Positions 13,901 to 21,156 are shown, counted from the stretch's first letter. The stretch: DNA of 64,000 bases from Fragum whitleyi (GCA_948146395.1 OX411552.1:413501-477500), one strand, 5' to 3'. Made by a program: numbers and translations. The notes: generated by a model not told the origin, from the letters alone.

Positions 13901-14053
13901 CAATCAAACTGTCACAGCAACCAATCAGGAGCTACCTCTGCTGTTGACCAATCAAAGTGTTGTAGCAGTAACCAATCAGATAACCTCATTTGTCAGATGA
14001 AACAACTGTCACTGGACAGAAGGAAACCAGATGTATCTATAATAGACTTTTAA
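1890..14053 (+). CDS. CTU1: CTU1, cytosolic tRNA 2-thiolation protein 1 (3' nine exons, spliced; 5' part outside window)
   Basis: Known role of the family: with CTU2 and the sulfur carrier URM1, CTU1 (yeast Ncs6) thiolates the wobble uridine U34 of cytosolic tRNA-Lys, -Glu and -Gln to make mcm5s2U. Seen: nine GT-AG exons at 1890-1947, 3576-3653, 4131-4172, 5326-5375, 6167-6297, 7119-7177, 10388-10447, 13258-13382 and 13802-14053. Their phases join without a break into one open frame of 284 codons ending in TAA. The peptide shows [27 protein letters not shown], the signature [58 protein letters not shown] and a Cys-rich pair [16 protein letters not shown], all in the order expected for CTU1. 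The N-terminal SGGKDS ATP-pyrophosphatase loop is not present in bases 1-1889, so at least one 5' exon lies to the left. Introns carry many repeats. Very sure of the identity. Confidence 0.96.
2691..2957 (+). mobile_element. tRNA-derived SINE, family 1, copy 1
   Basis: The head looks like a tRNA with box A-like TGGCAGAGTGGTTA and box B-like GGGTTTGAGCCCC. The body (GGCAGGACACTT.ACAGA.., GTGGGTAGCAG, CCATTGCCT, CTATGTGCA, TCGTGTTATCC.GAGA) matches a second copy at 44316-44595 throughout. It ends in an A-rich tail. It lies within a CTU1 intron. Confidence 0.85.
3045..3289. mobile_element. Palindromic MITE with GGGCC..AGGTTATAAA ends
   Basis: The left end GGGCCAGAGGTTATAAAGC and the right end, read in reverse complement (GGGCCCAAGGTTATAAAACT), form ~50-base inverted arms. 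These continue through TTTTCTCA..CTCAATT..AATTTTCTCAAA. Length is about 245 bp with an AT-rich centre and no ORF. Confidence 0.75.
3576..3653 (+). CDS. CTU1: CTU1 exon with CTFCGV and RRQALDRGA
   Basis: Acceptor AATTTCAG ends at 3575; donor GTACGG at 3654. It encodes (C)[19 protein letters not shown] followed by VDKIAT and the first base of the Gly of GHNADD. The CxxC here is the first half of the conserved metal-binding cysteine set of the TtcA/TtuA/CTU1 family. Confidence 0.95.
4131..4172 (+). CDS. CTU1: CTU1 exon with [10 protein letters not shown] signature
   Basis: A 42-base exon with acceptor TATTTCAG ending at 4130 and donor GTAAGT at 4173. It encodes (G)[13 protein letters not shown](V). 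The motif GHNADDxAET is the best single identifier of the family. Confidence 0.95.
4491..5061. repeat. GCTCGGCTG repeat (bivalve-type), copy 1, with 152-bp internal tandem units
   Basis: It starts TTTTTTAGCTCGGCTGTTTT and ends CAGCCGAGCGTTGGCACC..GGTGCTCTTGTTTT, with CTCGGCTG inverted at the two ends. Inside, units of ~152 bp containing CATAGAGCCTTC, GACAAGACCTTTCTGTA and CAAGTTCAAGGTCATCAC repeat about 2.5 times. Related copies lie at 6467-7045 and 10020-10322, all in CTU1 introns. Confidence 0.75.
5055..5290. mobile_element. Decayed copy of the TTAACCCTTT / AAGAAGAAATTGCTT MITE
   Basis: GAAGAAGAAATTGCTTGTAA, TTTCTTCTTTTTCCACA-type sequence, ATTTCCTACC and CCACTTTTCATTTTTCATCT match the cleaner copies at 31609-31838 and 20578-20828. 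The outer ends are eroded. Confidence 0.65.
5326..5375 (+). CDS. CTU1: CTU1 exon [16 protein letters not shown]
   Basis: Acceptor TTTTGTAG ends at 5325; donor GTAAGT at 5376. It encodes (V)[16 protein letters not shown] and ends on a complete codon. The upstream intron contains a decayed copy of the ~230-bp AAGAAGAAATTGCTT element and of the GCTCGGCTG element. Confidence 0.95.
5815..6005. repeat. Fragment of the TTGAAACTTGGCAGT repeat family (copy 2)
   Basis: GATTGACTTGAAACTTGGTA, CTCTAGAACTATAACTCTAC and CTTATCTTGTGACATTTTGC match the order in copies 1612-1808 and 20392-20930. Confidence 0.65.
6167..6297 (+). CDS. CTU1: CTU1 exon [24 protein letters not shown]
   Basis: Acceptor TTTTTTGTAG ends at 6166; donor GTAGTG at 6298. 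It encodes [20 protein letters not shown], then [20 protein letters not shown], then NAY and two bases of Arg. It is the longest well-conserved coding block of the gene in the window. Confidence 0.96.
6689..6972. repeat. GAGAGATCGGGGGCATATTG repeat, copy 1, nested
   Basis: Starts ATGCCCCGGTATCGAGAGAT; has CATGTCCGTCTGTCTGTCC-type runs, AAGGTCAAGGTCATCTGTCA and an end TTTCACAAACACATCTTGTT. The copy at 23541-23831 matches throughout. The inverted words CGGGGGCAT at both ends frame the unit. Its place inside the GCTCGGCTG element shows it arrived later. Confidence 0.8.
6735..6782 (+). repeat. GTCTGTCCGTCT simple repeat
   Basis: A run of CTGT/CCGT tetramers about 48 bases long, part of the GGGGGCATATTG element. 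The same kind of run recurs at 23590-23622. Confidence 0.8.
7119..7177 (+). CDS. CTU1: CTU1 exon [19 protein letters not shown]
   Basis: Acceptor TTATCCAG ends at 7118; donor GTATGT at 7178. It encodes (R)[19 protein letters not shown] and the first base of Asp. It is followed by a 3.2-kb intron made largely of repeats. Confidence 0.95.
7547..7699. mobile_element. 150-bp palindromic MITE
   Basis: The left arm TTGTTTGTTTCTCTAGCAAT followed by ATGGATTGATATTTCATTTA pairs with the right arm TCAATGAAATATAAATCAAT followed by ATTACACTGAAACAAATGAT. The arms are ~60 bases with few mismatches. Only one copy seen; it lies in a CTU1 intron. Confidence 0.6.
7916..8045. mobile_element. Hairpin MITE, GCAAACTGTTTGC family, copy 1
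   Basis: The ends are CCTGCTTTCAGGATGCC and GTTATCCTGAATGCAGGAC in inverted order. The arms carry GTGCAAACTGTTTGCCAATC and GGCAAACAGCTTGCGCC. The whole ~130-bp unit is one imperfect hairpin. Family copies are at 14066, 20143, 41150, 50745 and 52138. Confidence 0.85.
8480..8795. repeat. Diverged GGTCAAGGTCAT / CACAAACGCATCTTGT repeat
   Basis: TACCAAGGTCAAGGTCATTT and GTTTCACAAACGCATCTTGT match the right half of the GGGGGCATATTG element. The left half (ATTCAAGCTACAATGTTCAT..TTTGGCATGATGATA) also matches the copy at 23650-23700, but the start is eroded. Confidence 0.6.
8925..9955. mobile_element. TTTAGCTCCACTGGCTGAAAG element, copy 1, five ~165-bp monomers
   Basis: Starts TTTAGCTCCACTGGCTGAAA and ends AGCCATTCATGGCTTTCTAG, so GAAAGCC is inverted at the two ends. 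Inside, a monomer containing ATGGGCGGAGGTCATTTCTC, GTGGAAACTTTGAAAATCAT and TGATGGATATCAACCAAATT recurs five times. The ATGGGCG-equivalent word is near 9146, 9295, 9459, 9625 and 9787. No long ORF. The second copy, with six monomers, is at 11876-13050. Confidence 0.8.
10020..10322. repeat. GCTCGGCTG repeat, copy 3 (short form)
   Basis: TTTGCTTGGCTGTTTTTGTA, AACCAGAGGTATTGCTATAG and the end GGGCTTGGCACCCGTAAGTG followed by GTGCCCTTGTTTC match copies 1 and 2. The central CAAGGTCA units are missing. It ends about 65 bases before a CTU1 exon. Confidence 0.7.
10388..10447 (+). CDS. CTU1: CTU1 exon [19 protein letters not shown]
   Basis: Acceptor CTGTTTCAG ends at 10387; donor GTAATG at 10448. It encodes (D)[19 protein letters not shown](G). 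It lies between two repeat-filled introns of 3.2 and 2.8 kb that both carry the same 165-bp-monomer element. Confidence 0.94.
10459..10733. mobile_element. MITE with CACGCGAAAAGGGACCATCT ends, copy 1
   Basis: The left end ATATGTGATCCATCACGCAA and then AAAGGGACCATCT pairs with the right end AGATGGTCCCTTTTCTTGTG and ACCAGTCACATAT. An inner hairpin (GACCCTAGTCAGTCTG / CAGTCTGACTAGGGT) sits near 10637-10680. Copies lie at 36117-36384 and 47150-47402, with a diverged copy near 39650. Confidence 0.85.
10734..11229. other. CTU1 intron, unremarkable sequence
   Basis: Between two repeats of the 2.8-kb intron I see no exon or repeat border. It is AT-rich. Confidence 0.35.
11238..11815. repeat. TTTAGCTCACCTGAGCACGAAGTGCTCAAGGTGAGC repeat
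   Basis: Opens with a hairpin in which GCTCACCTGAGCAC pairs with GTGCTCAAGGTGAGC. It has two ~170-bp internal units sharing CAGACAGCTTTCATATTTGG / CCGACAGCTTTCATATTTGG and TACCAAGTTTG..CATATCAAGACCCTG. A weak relative lies at 17728-18110. I associate this type with bivalve genomes. Confidence 0.7.
11876..13050. mobile_element. TTTAGCTCCACTGGCTGAAAG element, copy 2, six ~165-bp monomers
   Basis: Same ends as copy 1 (TTTAGCTCCACTGGCTGAAA; AGCCATTCATGGCTTTCTAG). The monomer word ATGGGCGG/ATGGGCAG falls near 12079, 12230, 12395, 12560, 12724 and 12889, so the first spacing is ~151 and the rest ~165. Copy 1 has one monomer fewer. It ends 40 bases before the decayed exon copies of CTU1. Confidence 0.8.
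13090..13194 (+). pseudogene. Decayed tandem copy A of the CTU1 penultimate exon
   Basis: Bases 13090-13174 are close to the first ~85 bases of the real exon at 13258. They are followed by a 20-base spacer that also resembles the bases just before the real exon, including its acceptor. The acceptor of this copy reads ATTACTG instead of ATTACAG, and the codon that reads GAG in the real exon is TAG here. There is no donor, so it cannot be used as an exon. A tandem duplication of the exon start plus its splice acceptor explains it. Confidence 0.85.
13195..13257 (+). pseudogene. Decayed tandem copy B of the CTU1 penultimate exon, internally deleted
   Basis: It begins GTGTGTGTGAGAGATGTGGG like the real exon, jumps from TCTCCA to TTAAGGTCTGCC with a 42-base deletion relative to copy A, and ends with the spacer ATACCATATTTTTATTACAG that is the real acceptor. 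Its own acceptor (TATTACAG ending at 13194) is intact. If used, the frame reaches TAA within twelve codons, so it would make a truncated transcript. Confidence 0.85.
13258..13382 (+). CDS. CTU1: CTU1 penultimate exon with C-terminal CxxC pair
   Basis: Acceptor TTATTACAG ends at 13257; donor GTATTA at 13383. It encodes (G)[20 protein letters not shown], then [21 protein letters not shown]. The two CxxC motifs are the conserved C-terminal zinc-finger-like cysteines of the family. Two decayed tandem copies of the 5' part of this exon lie directly upstream (13090-13257). The longer copy lacks the acceptor AG and the shorter has an internal deletion, so this is the functional copy. Confidence 0.95.
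13383..13801. other. Last CTU1 intron, nothing recognised
   Basis: A GT..AG intron of 419 bases without visible repeats. Confidence 0.6.
13802..14053 (+). CDS. CTU1: CTU1 terminal exon, Ser/Asn/Gln-rich tail and stop
   Basis: Acceptor TTATTTCAG ends at 13801, and the frame opens at a codon boundary (MEALLSN..) and closes with TAA at 14051-14053. The 83-residue tail is low in complexity, rich in Ser, and has repeated SNQS-type units with scattered Cys. It ends KPDVSIIDF. Such tails vary between species, so conservation is expected only in the first residues. The frame continues exactly from the preceding exon, and the acceptor is a good match. Confidence 0.85.
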   Translation: MEALLSNSTAGSSASSSMSDLSVADSVDSESSCQSNCHSNQSGATSAVDQSKCCSSNQSDNLICQMKQLSLDRRKPDVSIIDF

Positions 14054-14065
14054 TCCATTAATCAA

Positions 14066-14206
14066 CTCTGTGTTCAGAGGGGACAAAATGGTGCAAATTG
14101 TTTGCAAATTATACCCCATTTTGCACAGGCATTTGCTCAAGAACCTGTACAAAGAAGGGTATAATTTTCAAACAGTTTGCACCATTTTGCCATCCTGAAC
14201 ACAGGT
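14066..14206. mobile_element. Hairpin MITE, GCAAACTGTTTGC family, copy 2, just after the CTU1 stop
   Basis: The ends CTCTGTGTTCAGAG and CATCCTGAACACAGGTC are inverted. The arms carry GGTGCAAATTGTTTGCAAAT and TCAAACAGTTTGCACCATTT. It begins 13 bases after the CTU1 TAA, so it is probably in the 3' untranslated region and would fold into a long RNA hairpin there. No AATAAA is seen until about 14875, so the end of the transcript is uncertain. Confidence 0.85.
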
Positions 14207-14447
14207 CTGAACTGAGCTTTTAGACTGTATTAACATAAGTAATTGCTTATGGAAATATAAAAAAAGTTTTAAATTTTTAAGTCCACTGTCAGTGAGCGAG
14301 ACATAGCTGTCCCCTATGATAAGTCTGTGTAAGTGTGTTAGTGCCTTAGATGGGATTATTTGATTGATTTCATAAAAACTGGGCACAATTGTTCTCCAGT
14401 ATGAGTAGATGTGTGAAGACACATTCCAATAATTCCAAGGACAACAG
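14207..14447. other. Possible CTU1 3' untranslated or intergenic sequence
   Basis: Contains a segment (about 14280-14350) resembling 405-485 at the left of the window. No gene seen. Confidence 0.3.
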
Positions 14448-14874
14448 TGGCGTAGTTGCCATGTACGCACATACGCACGTGCGTACAAATTTGAATCACA
14501 ATTATGAGTTTGAATCATGATTATTTCTGTGTGTGCAGATTTGACTCGAAACTTTACTGAGAGTTTTCATGATAAAACTGTCTATCTTATCAACGGCACC
14601 CCCTTTGTACTCTTAGCCCTCCTCTTGTATGTCAAGAGTTCCAGTGACGTTTCTATTGACATAATTTTGATTTATCTTTAACTTAAGTACGACAGAATAT
14701 ATAGCTTGAACTCCAGATGTTATTAAAGCGAGATCTTAGGCTCATCACAGAATACACGCCGTCATACCATACAATCTGGACGAAAATCCTGTTGACAGAA
14801 GTCACAGCTGCCTAACAAGAACCAATTGAATTACATGTATATAAAACTGTAAGGCAAGTCTCTCTATTTTGATA

Positions 14875-14880
14875 AATAAA
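14875..14880 (+). terminator. Possible polyadenylation signal downstream of CTU1
   Basis: First AATAAA after the CTU1 stop codon, about 820 bases away, but it lies inside the possible hAT-like element. Weak candidate; variants such as AATATA nearer the gene cannot be excluded. Confidence 0.2.
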
Positions 14881-15387
14881 GATAAAAATATATGAACAAT
14901 TGACGAAAATCCATGGTTGAAATGGAGTCTCGGTGATATGTACTAGACATGTAGACGCAAAATCGGTTAATGATGCCCGGTACTCAAGAGTACATTAATG
15001 CAATTTGTACTTTCATACCTTCAAATTATTTACATATAGAAAATTTCGCATATAGCGAATTCAATTTAAAAATCTTTTTTCTTCAAAATGGTTGCTAAAC
15101 AAAAAGCTGGTTAAAAGACACGTAAAAAAAAAAGGACTCCGCCAGTACAGTGTACGTATTTCATTGCGTTCTAGAAAGCCTCAAACAGCAGTTTCGTTAA
15201 ACGACCATCTTTTGCATATCCCTTCAAAGACGCCTCGGCCTCCATTTGTAGCGCCCGGTAGCGCTCGAGTTAGATGCTATATACGACTGACAATATCCAA
15301 TATTAGCTATACCACATCATGACCTCGTTAGTGCATCTTAGCGATTTTTTCGCAATTTGTGGTTACTTTTTATTCATTGTCATACAC

Positions 15388-16070
15388 TCGAAAGGTCGTA
15401 TTATGATATGGCCCCATTTGTTCGTCCATCACTCTGTCTGTTCGTCCATTAGCATATTTTGTGTTCGCAAACAATCCTAAACTATCGAGGGGATGGGCTC
15501 AAACTTGCCACAGTTACTCTTTATGATACCTAGTGTTTTTATCAAATCACTCCAGTAATTCTTTAGTTATCTTCTAATGTGTCAGGTCCTGAATTAACTT
15601 CTATTGACATAACTAAAAAACTTAAAATTACAGTGTTTTGTGCACAACTCCTCCCATAACTTCTAATGGATCGTACTAAATCCTGCCACAATATATCTCT
15701 ATGATTCTGCAATTTTGCATTAAACTCTCGAAATTCAAAAAGGCTCCAGTCTTTCTTGAATTACTGCCATTGAATTGCATAAAACTAATTTTTGATATGT
15801 GAAAATCATTCTTGAATAATCTGCCATTGACTTAACAAAGTAGAGTAGGATTTTTTGTGTGTGTGTGCATAACTCCGCGGAACATAAATGCGATTTGGAT
15901 TGTACTGAAACTTGTCATAGTATACCTCTTTGGGGTCTTGTTGTGCATAAGACTTTTGAATTAAAACAACAGCAGTGGCTCTTGCATTTTCTGCCATAGA
16001 ATTAAAAACAAATCCCTTATTTAAGCTTAGGCTACTGACAAGCCCCTTCGGGCGATATGCGCCGCAATGT
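15388..16070. repeat. Bivalve-type repeat with CTGTCTGTTCGTCC start and tandem inner units
   Basis: GGCCCCATTTGTTCGTCCAT at the left and AAGCCCCTTCGGGCGATATG at the right frame it. Inner units share GTGCATAACTCC-type words, ATTGTACTGAAACTTG.CA and TATACCTCTTTGGGGTC-type words, repeated about three times. No ORF of note. Confidence 0.5.
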
Positions 16071-16999
16071 GAATTATGATTTTGTTTTATTAATTATCTC
16101 ATTCTTACTGTGAACTTATCGAAAAGTTCACAGTGCAGATATGAAAATTTTGATTTACTACATAATGCTCAATTAACCAAGAGCACAATAAAAAAGTGTC
16201 GCTACTAACATCTAAGAGGCCTTGCTGGTATTTATTTTGCATAACCTTACCACGAATGCCATGGATCTCTTTGTGAGTTTCTATTTGCTTCGTATGATAT
16301 CAAAGGCTAAAATGTTTCTATTCACAATATAGTACGATGTTTGCATAGTCTTTATTAAACTTTCTATTAAACAATCCTTGATGCAATTACCGTAATTGCG
16401 CGGTCCCTATAAAGAGATTGTTGATTTGTCAATTACATGTATCTATTTAAGATCGTTTGATAATCATGCACAGTCCTACTAATACCTTTTTAGTCAACCT
16501 AAGAAACAAAACATGTAGTGATGTGCCATGGCCAAACTTCGATACTTAATTGGCTTTATGACGACATCTACGGTCAGTCTTCATGCGACCGTGAGATTTC
16601 TAAAACTTGAAAGCATAACCTTCATTTATAAGCAATCATAGTGTCTACAGCGATGGTAAAACTAAGCTATGAGCAGGACACCGTATGCCGCTGTTAAAGG
16701 ATCGAACGATTCTAGGATTACGGAGCGAAAACGGGCATCGCACGGGATCCGTCTACATGCCTTTTGTTAATGAGACAATTCCTAGTTGGTTATGATGTCA
16801 TCATACACAGGGGACAATCTTTGTCAAAATGTACCACTAGCGCTCACTTGTCTAAACGGTCAGTTGGCATTCAAAATGATTGAGCTAATATGATCGTAGA
16901 TATTTGTGAAAATGGCCGAAAATCAAATAATCTTAAGATTTGTGAAACTCGTTCCGCTATCTGAGATCATATTCGCATCTCTATAATGCTTTATTTTCG

Positions 17000-17001
<2 letters not shown>

Positions 17002-17036
<35 letters not shown>
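17002..17036 (+). repeat. Poly-C run of 35 bases
   Basis: An uninterrupted C homopolymer between TTCGAA and GTGGGGCTTCAGCCCC. Its exact length is prone to assembly error. Confidence 0.95.
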
Positions 17037-17037
<1 letters not shown>

Positions 17038-17203
17038 TGGGGCTTCAGCCCCTGGTCCCCTAAAAATGGCCCTGATTCCATCGCCCCGATATGAGAAGAC
17101 CGAAAATCCCGTGCAATTGTGCGTACTGTCAAAAAGGCTCAAGCTACGCCAATGGACAATGTCACAGGTCAGTCTAAAATTGACTGAAAGCTTATCTGGA
17201 AAA

Positions 17204-17366
17204 TAAGGTAGTGGACCTGTAAAAGTTCTGCAATATGTCAGGAGTATTGAGCTTGAACAGTGTTAATCGAAGTTTCCTAATGATTTTCATTAGGAAACCT
17301 CATTTAACACTGTGAAAGATCATGGGCTACGAAATGTTATGGAATTTTTATGGGTCCACTACCTTA
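17204..17366. mobile_element. GGTAGTGGACC palindromic MITE, copy 1
   Basis: The ends TAAGGTAGTGGACCTGTAAA and ATGGGTCCACTACCTTA are inverted. The centre TTTCCTAATGATTTTCATTA followed by GGAAACC is itself a palindrome. Further copies lie at 18184, 18671, 35453, 42891 and 51606. It is non-coding, ~160 bp, with TTAA-like terminal bases. Confidence 0.85.
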
Positions 17367-17727
17367 AGTTGGTATGTTATTGCATGATGAGTAGATGTGC
17401 AATTTGAAAAAAAAAACATATTGATAGCACACCACTTGTAAATATCCTCTTGCATAAGCATATGTTCATTTGATACAAATTCTCAAATATCTCCAAGGTC
17501 ATAGGTTAGGGTCAAAACTAGAAATACAGCTTTTTGAGGCTTGACACTTATTTTTGTTGGACAATTATTCTAGTCTGTATTTACTTGTAGAAAAAATGTC
17601 AAGAAAACTTTTTTTATATGCTGAATATTACAAGAATTTTTCTTCTTTTGTTGAAATGGTTGCAAAGCTTCATTCTAGAAAGTTATGTTTAATGACATTG
17701 TATAGGAATGGGTAAATCAGTTGCAAC

Positions 17728-18110
17728 CTAGCTCACCAGAATATGAATGCTCAAGGTGGGCTGATCATCCCTGATGTGATCCTCCAATAGCTATTGTGTG
17801 ACATGAATATGAATATTTTCTTGAAAAATCTTCCTCAACAGTTGGTCTAATCTTGATGCACCTCAAAATGATTGTTTCCTGGTCAAACTCTGCCAAAAAT
17901 CTTGAATATTTGAAATCTACTCTAAACTCTGGTTACCATGGCAACAAAAATGAAAAATAAAGAAAATTATCTAAAATCTCTGAAAACAGAAGGTGGAAGT
18001 TTCATTTTGTATGGAAAATGATCAAAATCTTCTAATATCTCTGAAAGCAGAAAGCAAACAGCTTTAAAATTTCATATGTAGAATCATCTGGCGGTCTTCT
18101 TTCAAGAATG
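17728..18110. repeat. Weak relative of the GCTCACCTGAGCAC repeat
   Basis: CTAGCTCACCAGAATATGAA..GCTCAAGGTGGGC, CTTGATGCACCT and GAAAGCAGAAAGCAAACAGC echo 11238-11815, but with many changes. The GAAAACAGAAGGTGGAAG / GAAAGCAGAAAGCAAACAGC pair shows the same internal duplication. Confidence 0.5.
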
Positions 18111-18118
18111 TTGTATAG

Positions 18119-18183
18119 CCGAGATAGCTCAGCAGTAACACAATGGGTCAATTCTTTGGGCATGAGTTTGAGCAATCTTTCAT
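18119..18183 (+). mobile_element. Possible tRNA-like fragment (SINE relic)
   Basis: GCCGAGATAGCTCAGCAGTA resembles a tRNA 5' end with box A, and GCATGAGTTTGAGCAATC stands where box B would be. The fold is incomplete, so it is not a tRNA gene. Confidence 0.3.
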
Positions 18184-18347
18184 TTAAGGTAGTGGACCTG
18201 TATAGATCCACATTGCCCTGGCAGTCATGACCTTTAACAGCGATAATGGAGGTTTCCTAATGATTTTCATTAGGAAACATCTGTTAACATTGTGAAAGAT
18301 CATGCAGTCCAAAATATTGCGGAACTATTATGGTTCCACCACCTTAA
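18184..18347. mobile_element. GGTAGTGGACC palindromic MITE, copy 2
   Basis: TTAAGGTAGTGGACCTGTAT at the left, TGGTTCCACCACCTTAA at the right, with the centre TTTCCTAATGATTTTCATTA. The inner TTAACAGCGATAA / TTAACATTGTGAAAGATCATG follow the family. Confidence 0.85.
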
Positions 18348-18670
18348 GAGATGAAGAGAGTATTTGTTGATTTAATAGAGGTATGAAACTAAAAAATACA
18401 TAATCACATTGTCTGAATAAGCGAAGCTGATTCATACTTGAGTGTGACTAGGGTTTTAGTTTCATATCCCAATGAAATCAATAAAAAGTCTCTTCATATC
18501 TAATAATTTAATTTCTTGTAGTGAAAATGAAAAAAAATCAAATTGTTTTTGGCACAACTTTCAGCAGAAGCATATAAAAAAGCTGCATAATCAAATAATT
18601 TTCATTGGGTTATGAATCTAATTTTTCAGCCAATCAGAATGCATGAGTGTTGGTGAACACAACAAAAATT

Positions 18671-18835
18671 AATAGGACCCATGATAATTCCACAATTTTT
18701 GGAAGTCACAAACTTTCAAAGTGTTTACTGATGTTTCCAAATGATTTCATTTAGAAACCTTGGTTAACATTTAACATTAAGAAAGATCAAAAGTTCTGAG
18801 AAGTTGTGGAACTATTTCAGGTCCTCTACCTGTAA
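18671..18835. mobile_element. GGTAGTGGACC palindromic MITE, copy 3 (diverged)
   Basis: GGACCCATGATAATTCCACA at the left and GTGGAACTATTTCAGGTCCT at the right, with the centre TTTCCAAATGATTTCATTTA. It is more decayed than its neighbours, and the outer GGTAG is lost on the left. Confidence 0.65.
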
Positions 18836-20142
18836 GGTCCACTTCATGATGCTACAAACCAAATATTAAGGCTGTCTGCATTTTGATTACAGAAAAGATA
18901 CTTAAAGATTTCTTTTGCTTCTGTGAAATTTGGTTGTGTCCAGCATATCCTAAACATGACAGAGTGTGCATGATTTTAACAATCTTGGATTGATTGATTA
19001 TCTAGTGTTTACCTTTAACATGTTGCACTAAACCTTGGTTTCCTGTTTTTTTCTCACACCAGTACAGCCACAACATTTCATCCAAGTCACCAGTTGCCCA
19101 ACCTTCTAAGACACACTTCTTATCATACGCCCCTTGGTGGGAGACAAATGACTTCAGTCACAATGAATTTTGTCAAATAACAAATAATTTGATTTTAGTT
19201 GTGTCCATCGAATTTCCTGCATTTTGATTGGTTGACCATCATTGTCCTCTTATATGCAACATATCTTTTATCCTATAATTTGTGGTATTCATTGACTGCT
19301 TGCAAAAAAACTGATTAAAACTTGATAACAAGATGTGTCTGTAATGTACTGAAATCCCTCTTATTATCAAAAACATGTTAAGTTATCTTAAATTAAGAAA
19401 AAAAGGTATAAATGTATTCCTTTGCCCCTGCATCAAAAGATATTGGGCATTCACTGTTTTCCATCTGTCTGTAAGATTTCTAAATCCTCTTTTTTGAATT
19501 GAAATATCTTAAAATGTGGACATTATTAGTCTAAAGATTATCATAAATGAACCATGTGTTGTTCAAACTCATTAGAATTGTCTCAACAAGATGATTCTAT
19601 TGAGTTTGGACAACTTAAGATTATTGAGAAATTTGCAATAACATGCATATTCAATCCAAAAAAAAATGTTTCAAATTAGTAAACAAAACTTTGCGGCATT
19701 GATGTATGATGCCTGATCAGGGTATGGCAAAAAAAAAAATGACTGCCGGTTTGCCAATGCTTATAGATGTACAAGATATTGACTATAAATTTATTTTTGA
19801 TGGTTACTCTTGGATTAGGAACAATGAACAGATTGAAATCTCATCTAGCATATTTGATGCAGCCATGGTTAATTGGTAAGAAAACTTGTCGAAAACATGC
19901 TCCCTTTACAACAACCATTATTTGAATGATAAGGCTGGAATTGGAATAAAAGCTCATTTCCCTGTTTCATTAAAGCTTATAAGATCAAATGAAAATATTT
20001 TCTTCTGCATTCAATGTGCCAAGTTACTAAAATACTACTTTGTAGAGAACCATTTCATTGAAGATCGGATGTTGCAATACTTTTTTCTTTGTGTATATAT
20101 ATATATGTTGTGTATTCACCAAAGCTATCCATGCCATCAATA
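18836..20142. other. Intergenic sequence with a SINE relic
   Basis: Mostly unremarkable AT-rich DNA. At about 19036-19170 (minus strand) a diverged fragment resembles the right half of SINE family 2 (CTCACACCAGTAC, TTTCATC, CAACC). No gene seen. Confidence 0.4.
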
Positions 20143-20264
20143 TAACAAAACAGTGCAAAGTGTTAGTAAATTATAATCCACTTCGCACATGCACCTACAT
20201 GCGAAACGGGGTATAATTTGCCAACAGTTTCCATCATTTTGACATTCTGAAGGCAGCGCAGGTC
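20143..20264. mobile_element. Hairpin MITE, GCAAACTGTTTGC family, copy 3
   Basis: The right half GGGGTATAATTTGCCAACAG then TTTCCATCATTTTGACATTC is clear. The left half is eroded (ACAGTGCAAAGTGTTAGTAA). The tip carries CTTCGCACATGCACC..GCGAAACGGGG. Confidence 0.65.
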
Positions 20265-20391
20265 TATATTGGTTTACCATACCTCCCTAGAAAAGAGATC
20301 TTCAACATGTTAAGTTCACTACCAAGAGGACAACCTGTACTATCAAACCAGTTTGCTTTATGTAAGACTCCAGGACCTTTACATTTTAATA

Positions 20392-20930
20392 CGCCCGTCG
20401 AAAGACTGGACGTATTATGGGATCACCCATGGCGTCTGGTAGTCGCTTGGCTACTTTATCACTGCTTTGTCCGAGGCATTACTCTGTCCTCTCATGTCCT
20501 ATTGACTTGAAACTTGGCAGTTATGTCTCTCTCGTGAATATAGAGTGCAGTGCGCAAAAACTATAACTCTACCTAGTTTAACCCTTTACTGTTTAATCCC
20601 TGCTTTTTACGTGTCTGTGATTTTATGATTGAGAAAACATTGTGAAAAAAGAAGACAAGCTGAAGAAAACTTTGTGAAAAAAGAAGACAAGCAATTTCTT
20701 CTTTTTCCACACTATTTTCTACCCTACTGAATGGTTTTTTTTTTCAAATTAAATCCACTTTTTATTTTCGTCTGCAAAGCCTTTGGATTTTGAAAGGTCC
20801 AAAAAATTTTAAAACAGGAAAGGGTTAATTTCTGAGTTATTTCCCTTTGGTGTTTTTTCATACTTGGGCATCCAGCACTGCAACAAGTGTATTTTGGTGA
20901 CAATTTGCCACGTAGTTAACCGTTATCTTG
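20392..20930. repeat. TTGAAACTTGGCAGT repeat, longest copy, split by a MITE
   Basis: Starts about GCCCGTCGAAAGACTGGACG and runs through TTGACTTGAAACTTGGCAGT, TAGAGTGCAGTGCGCAAAAA, then TTATTTCCCTTTGGTGTTTT and TGACAATTTGCCAC. A TTAA-flanked element (20578-20828) interrupts it between CCTAG and TTTCTGAGTTATTTCCC. The copy at 1612-1808 has the corresponding uninterrupted arrangement. Confidence 0.75.
20578..20828. mobile_element. TTAACCCTTT / AAGAAGAAATTGCTT MITE, nested copy
   Basis: TTAACCCTTTACTGTTTAAT opens it and AAACAGGAAAGGGTTAA closes it. TTAA is present at both ends, and the host repeat without the insert shows a single site, so TTAA is the target duplication. A short internal duplication (GAAAAAAGAAGACAAGC twice) is private to this copy. 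Confidence 0.85.
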
Positions 20931-21156
20931 CACCTAACAGGCAGAATCTGAATTCTTGTTTAGCATTGTATAAGAGCTTTGTATATATATTGATCCGTGA
21001 GCTTGATGTGTCCATAGCCTTGATTAACTGACTGCATATCATTTCAAGATTCGTGATATATACGTTCATGTTGCACTGATCTCCATCAAAGATCAAGTCA
21101 AACTCACCCTGTTGACTAATTATCATCTACATAAAGTTTTATTCGAAAAATAATTA

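Larger units (their letters stand above)
14446..17150. mobile_element. Possible 2.7-kb non-autonomous hAT-like element
   Basis: The left end CAGTGGCGTAGTTGCCATG..TACGCACGTGCGTAC and the right end GTGCGTACTG..GGCTCAAGCTACGCCAATG are inverted relatives. GGACAA stands next to both ends (AAGGACAA before, TGGACAAT after) as a possible target duplication. Ends of the CAGTGGCGTAGC type are common in hAT-group elements. The interior has no transposase ORF. It holds a GTTCGTCC-type repeat (15388-16070) and a 35-base C run. A 280-bp element with similar ends is at 50113-50395. Confidence 0.4.

Noticed and set aside
16923..17132. Open frame with a long Gly run
   Set aside because: The Gly run is only the translation of the 35-base poly-C tract.
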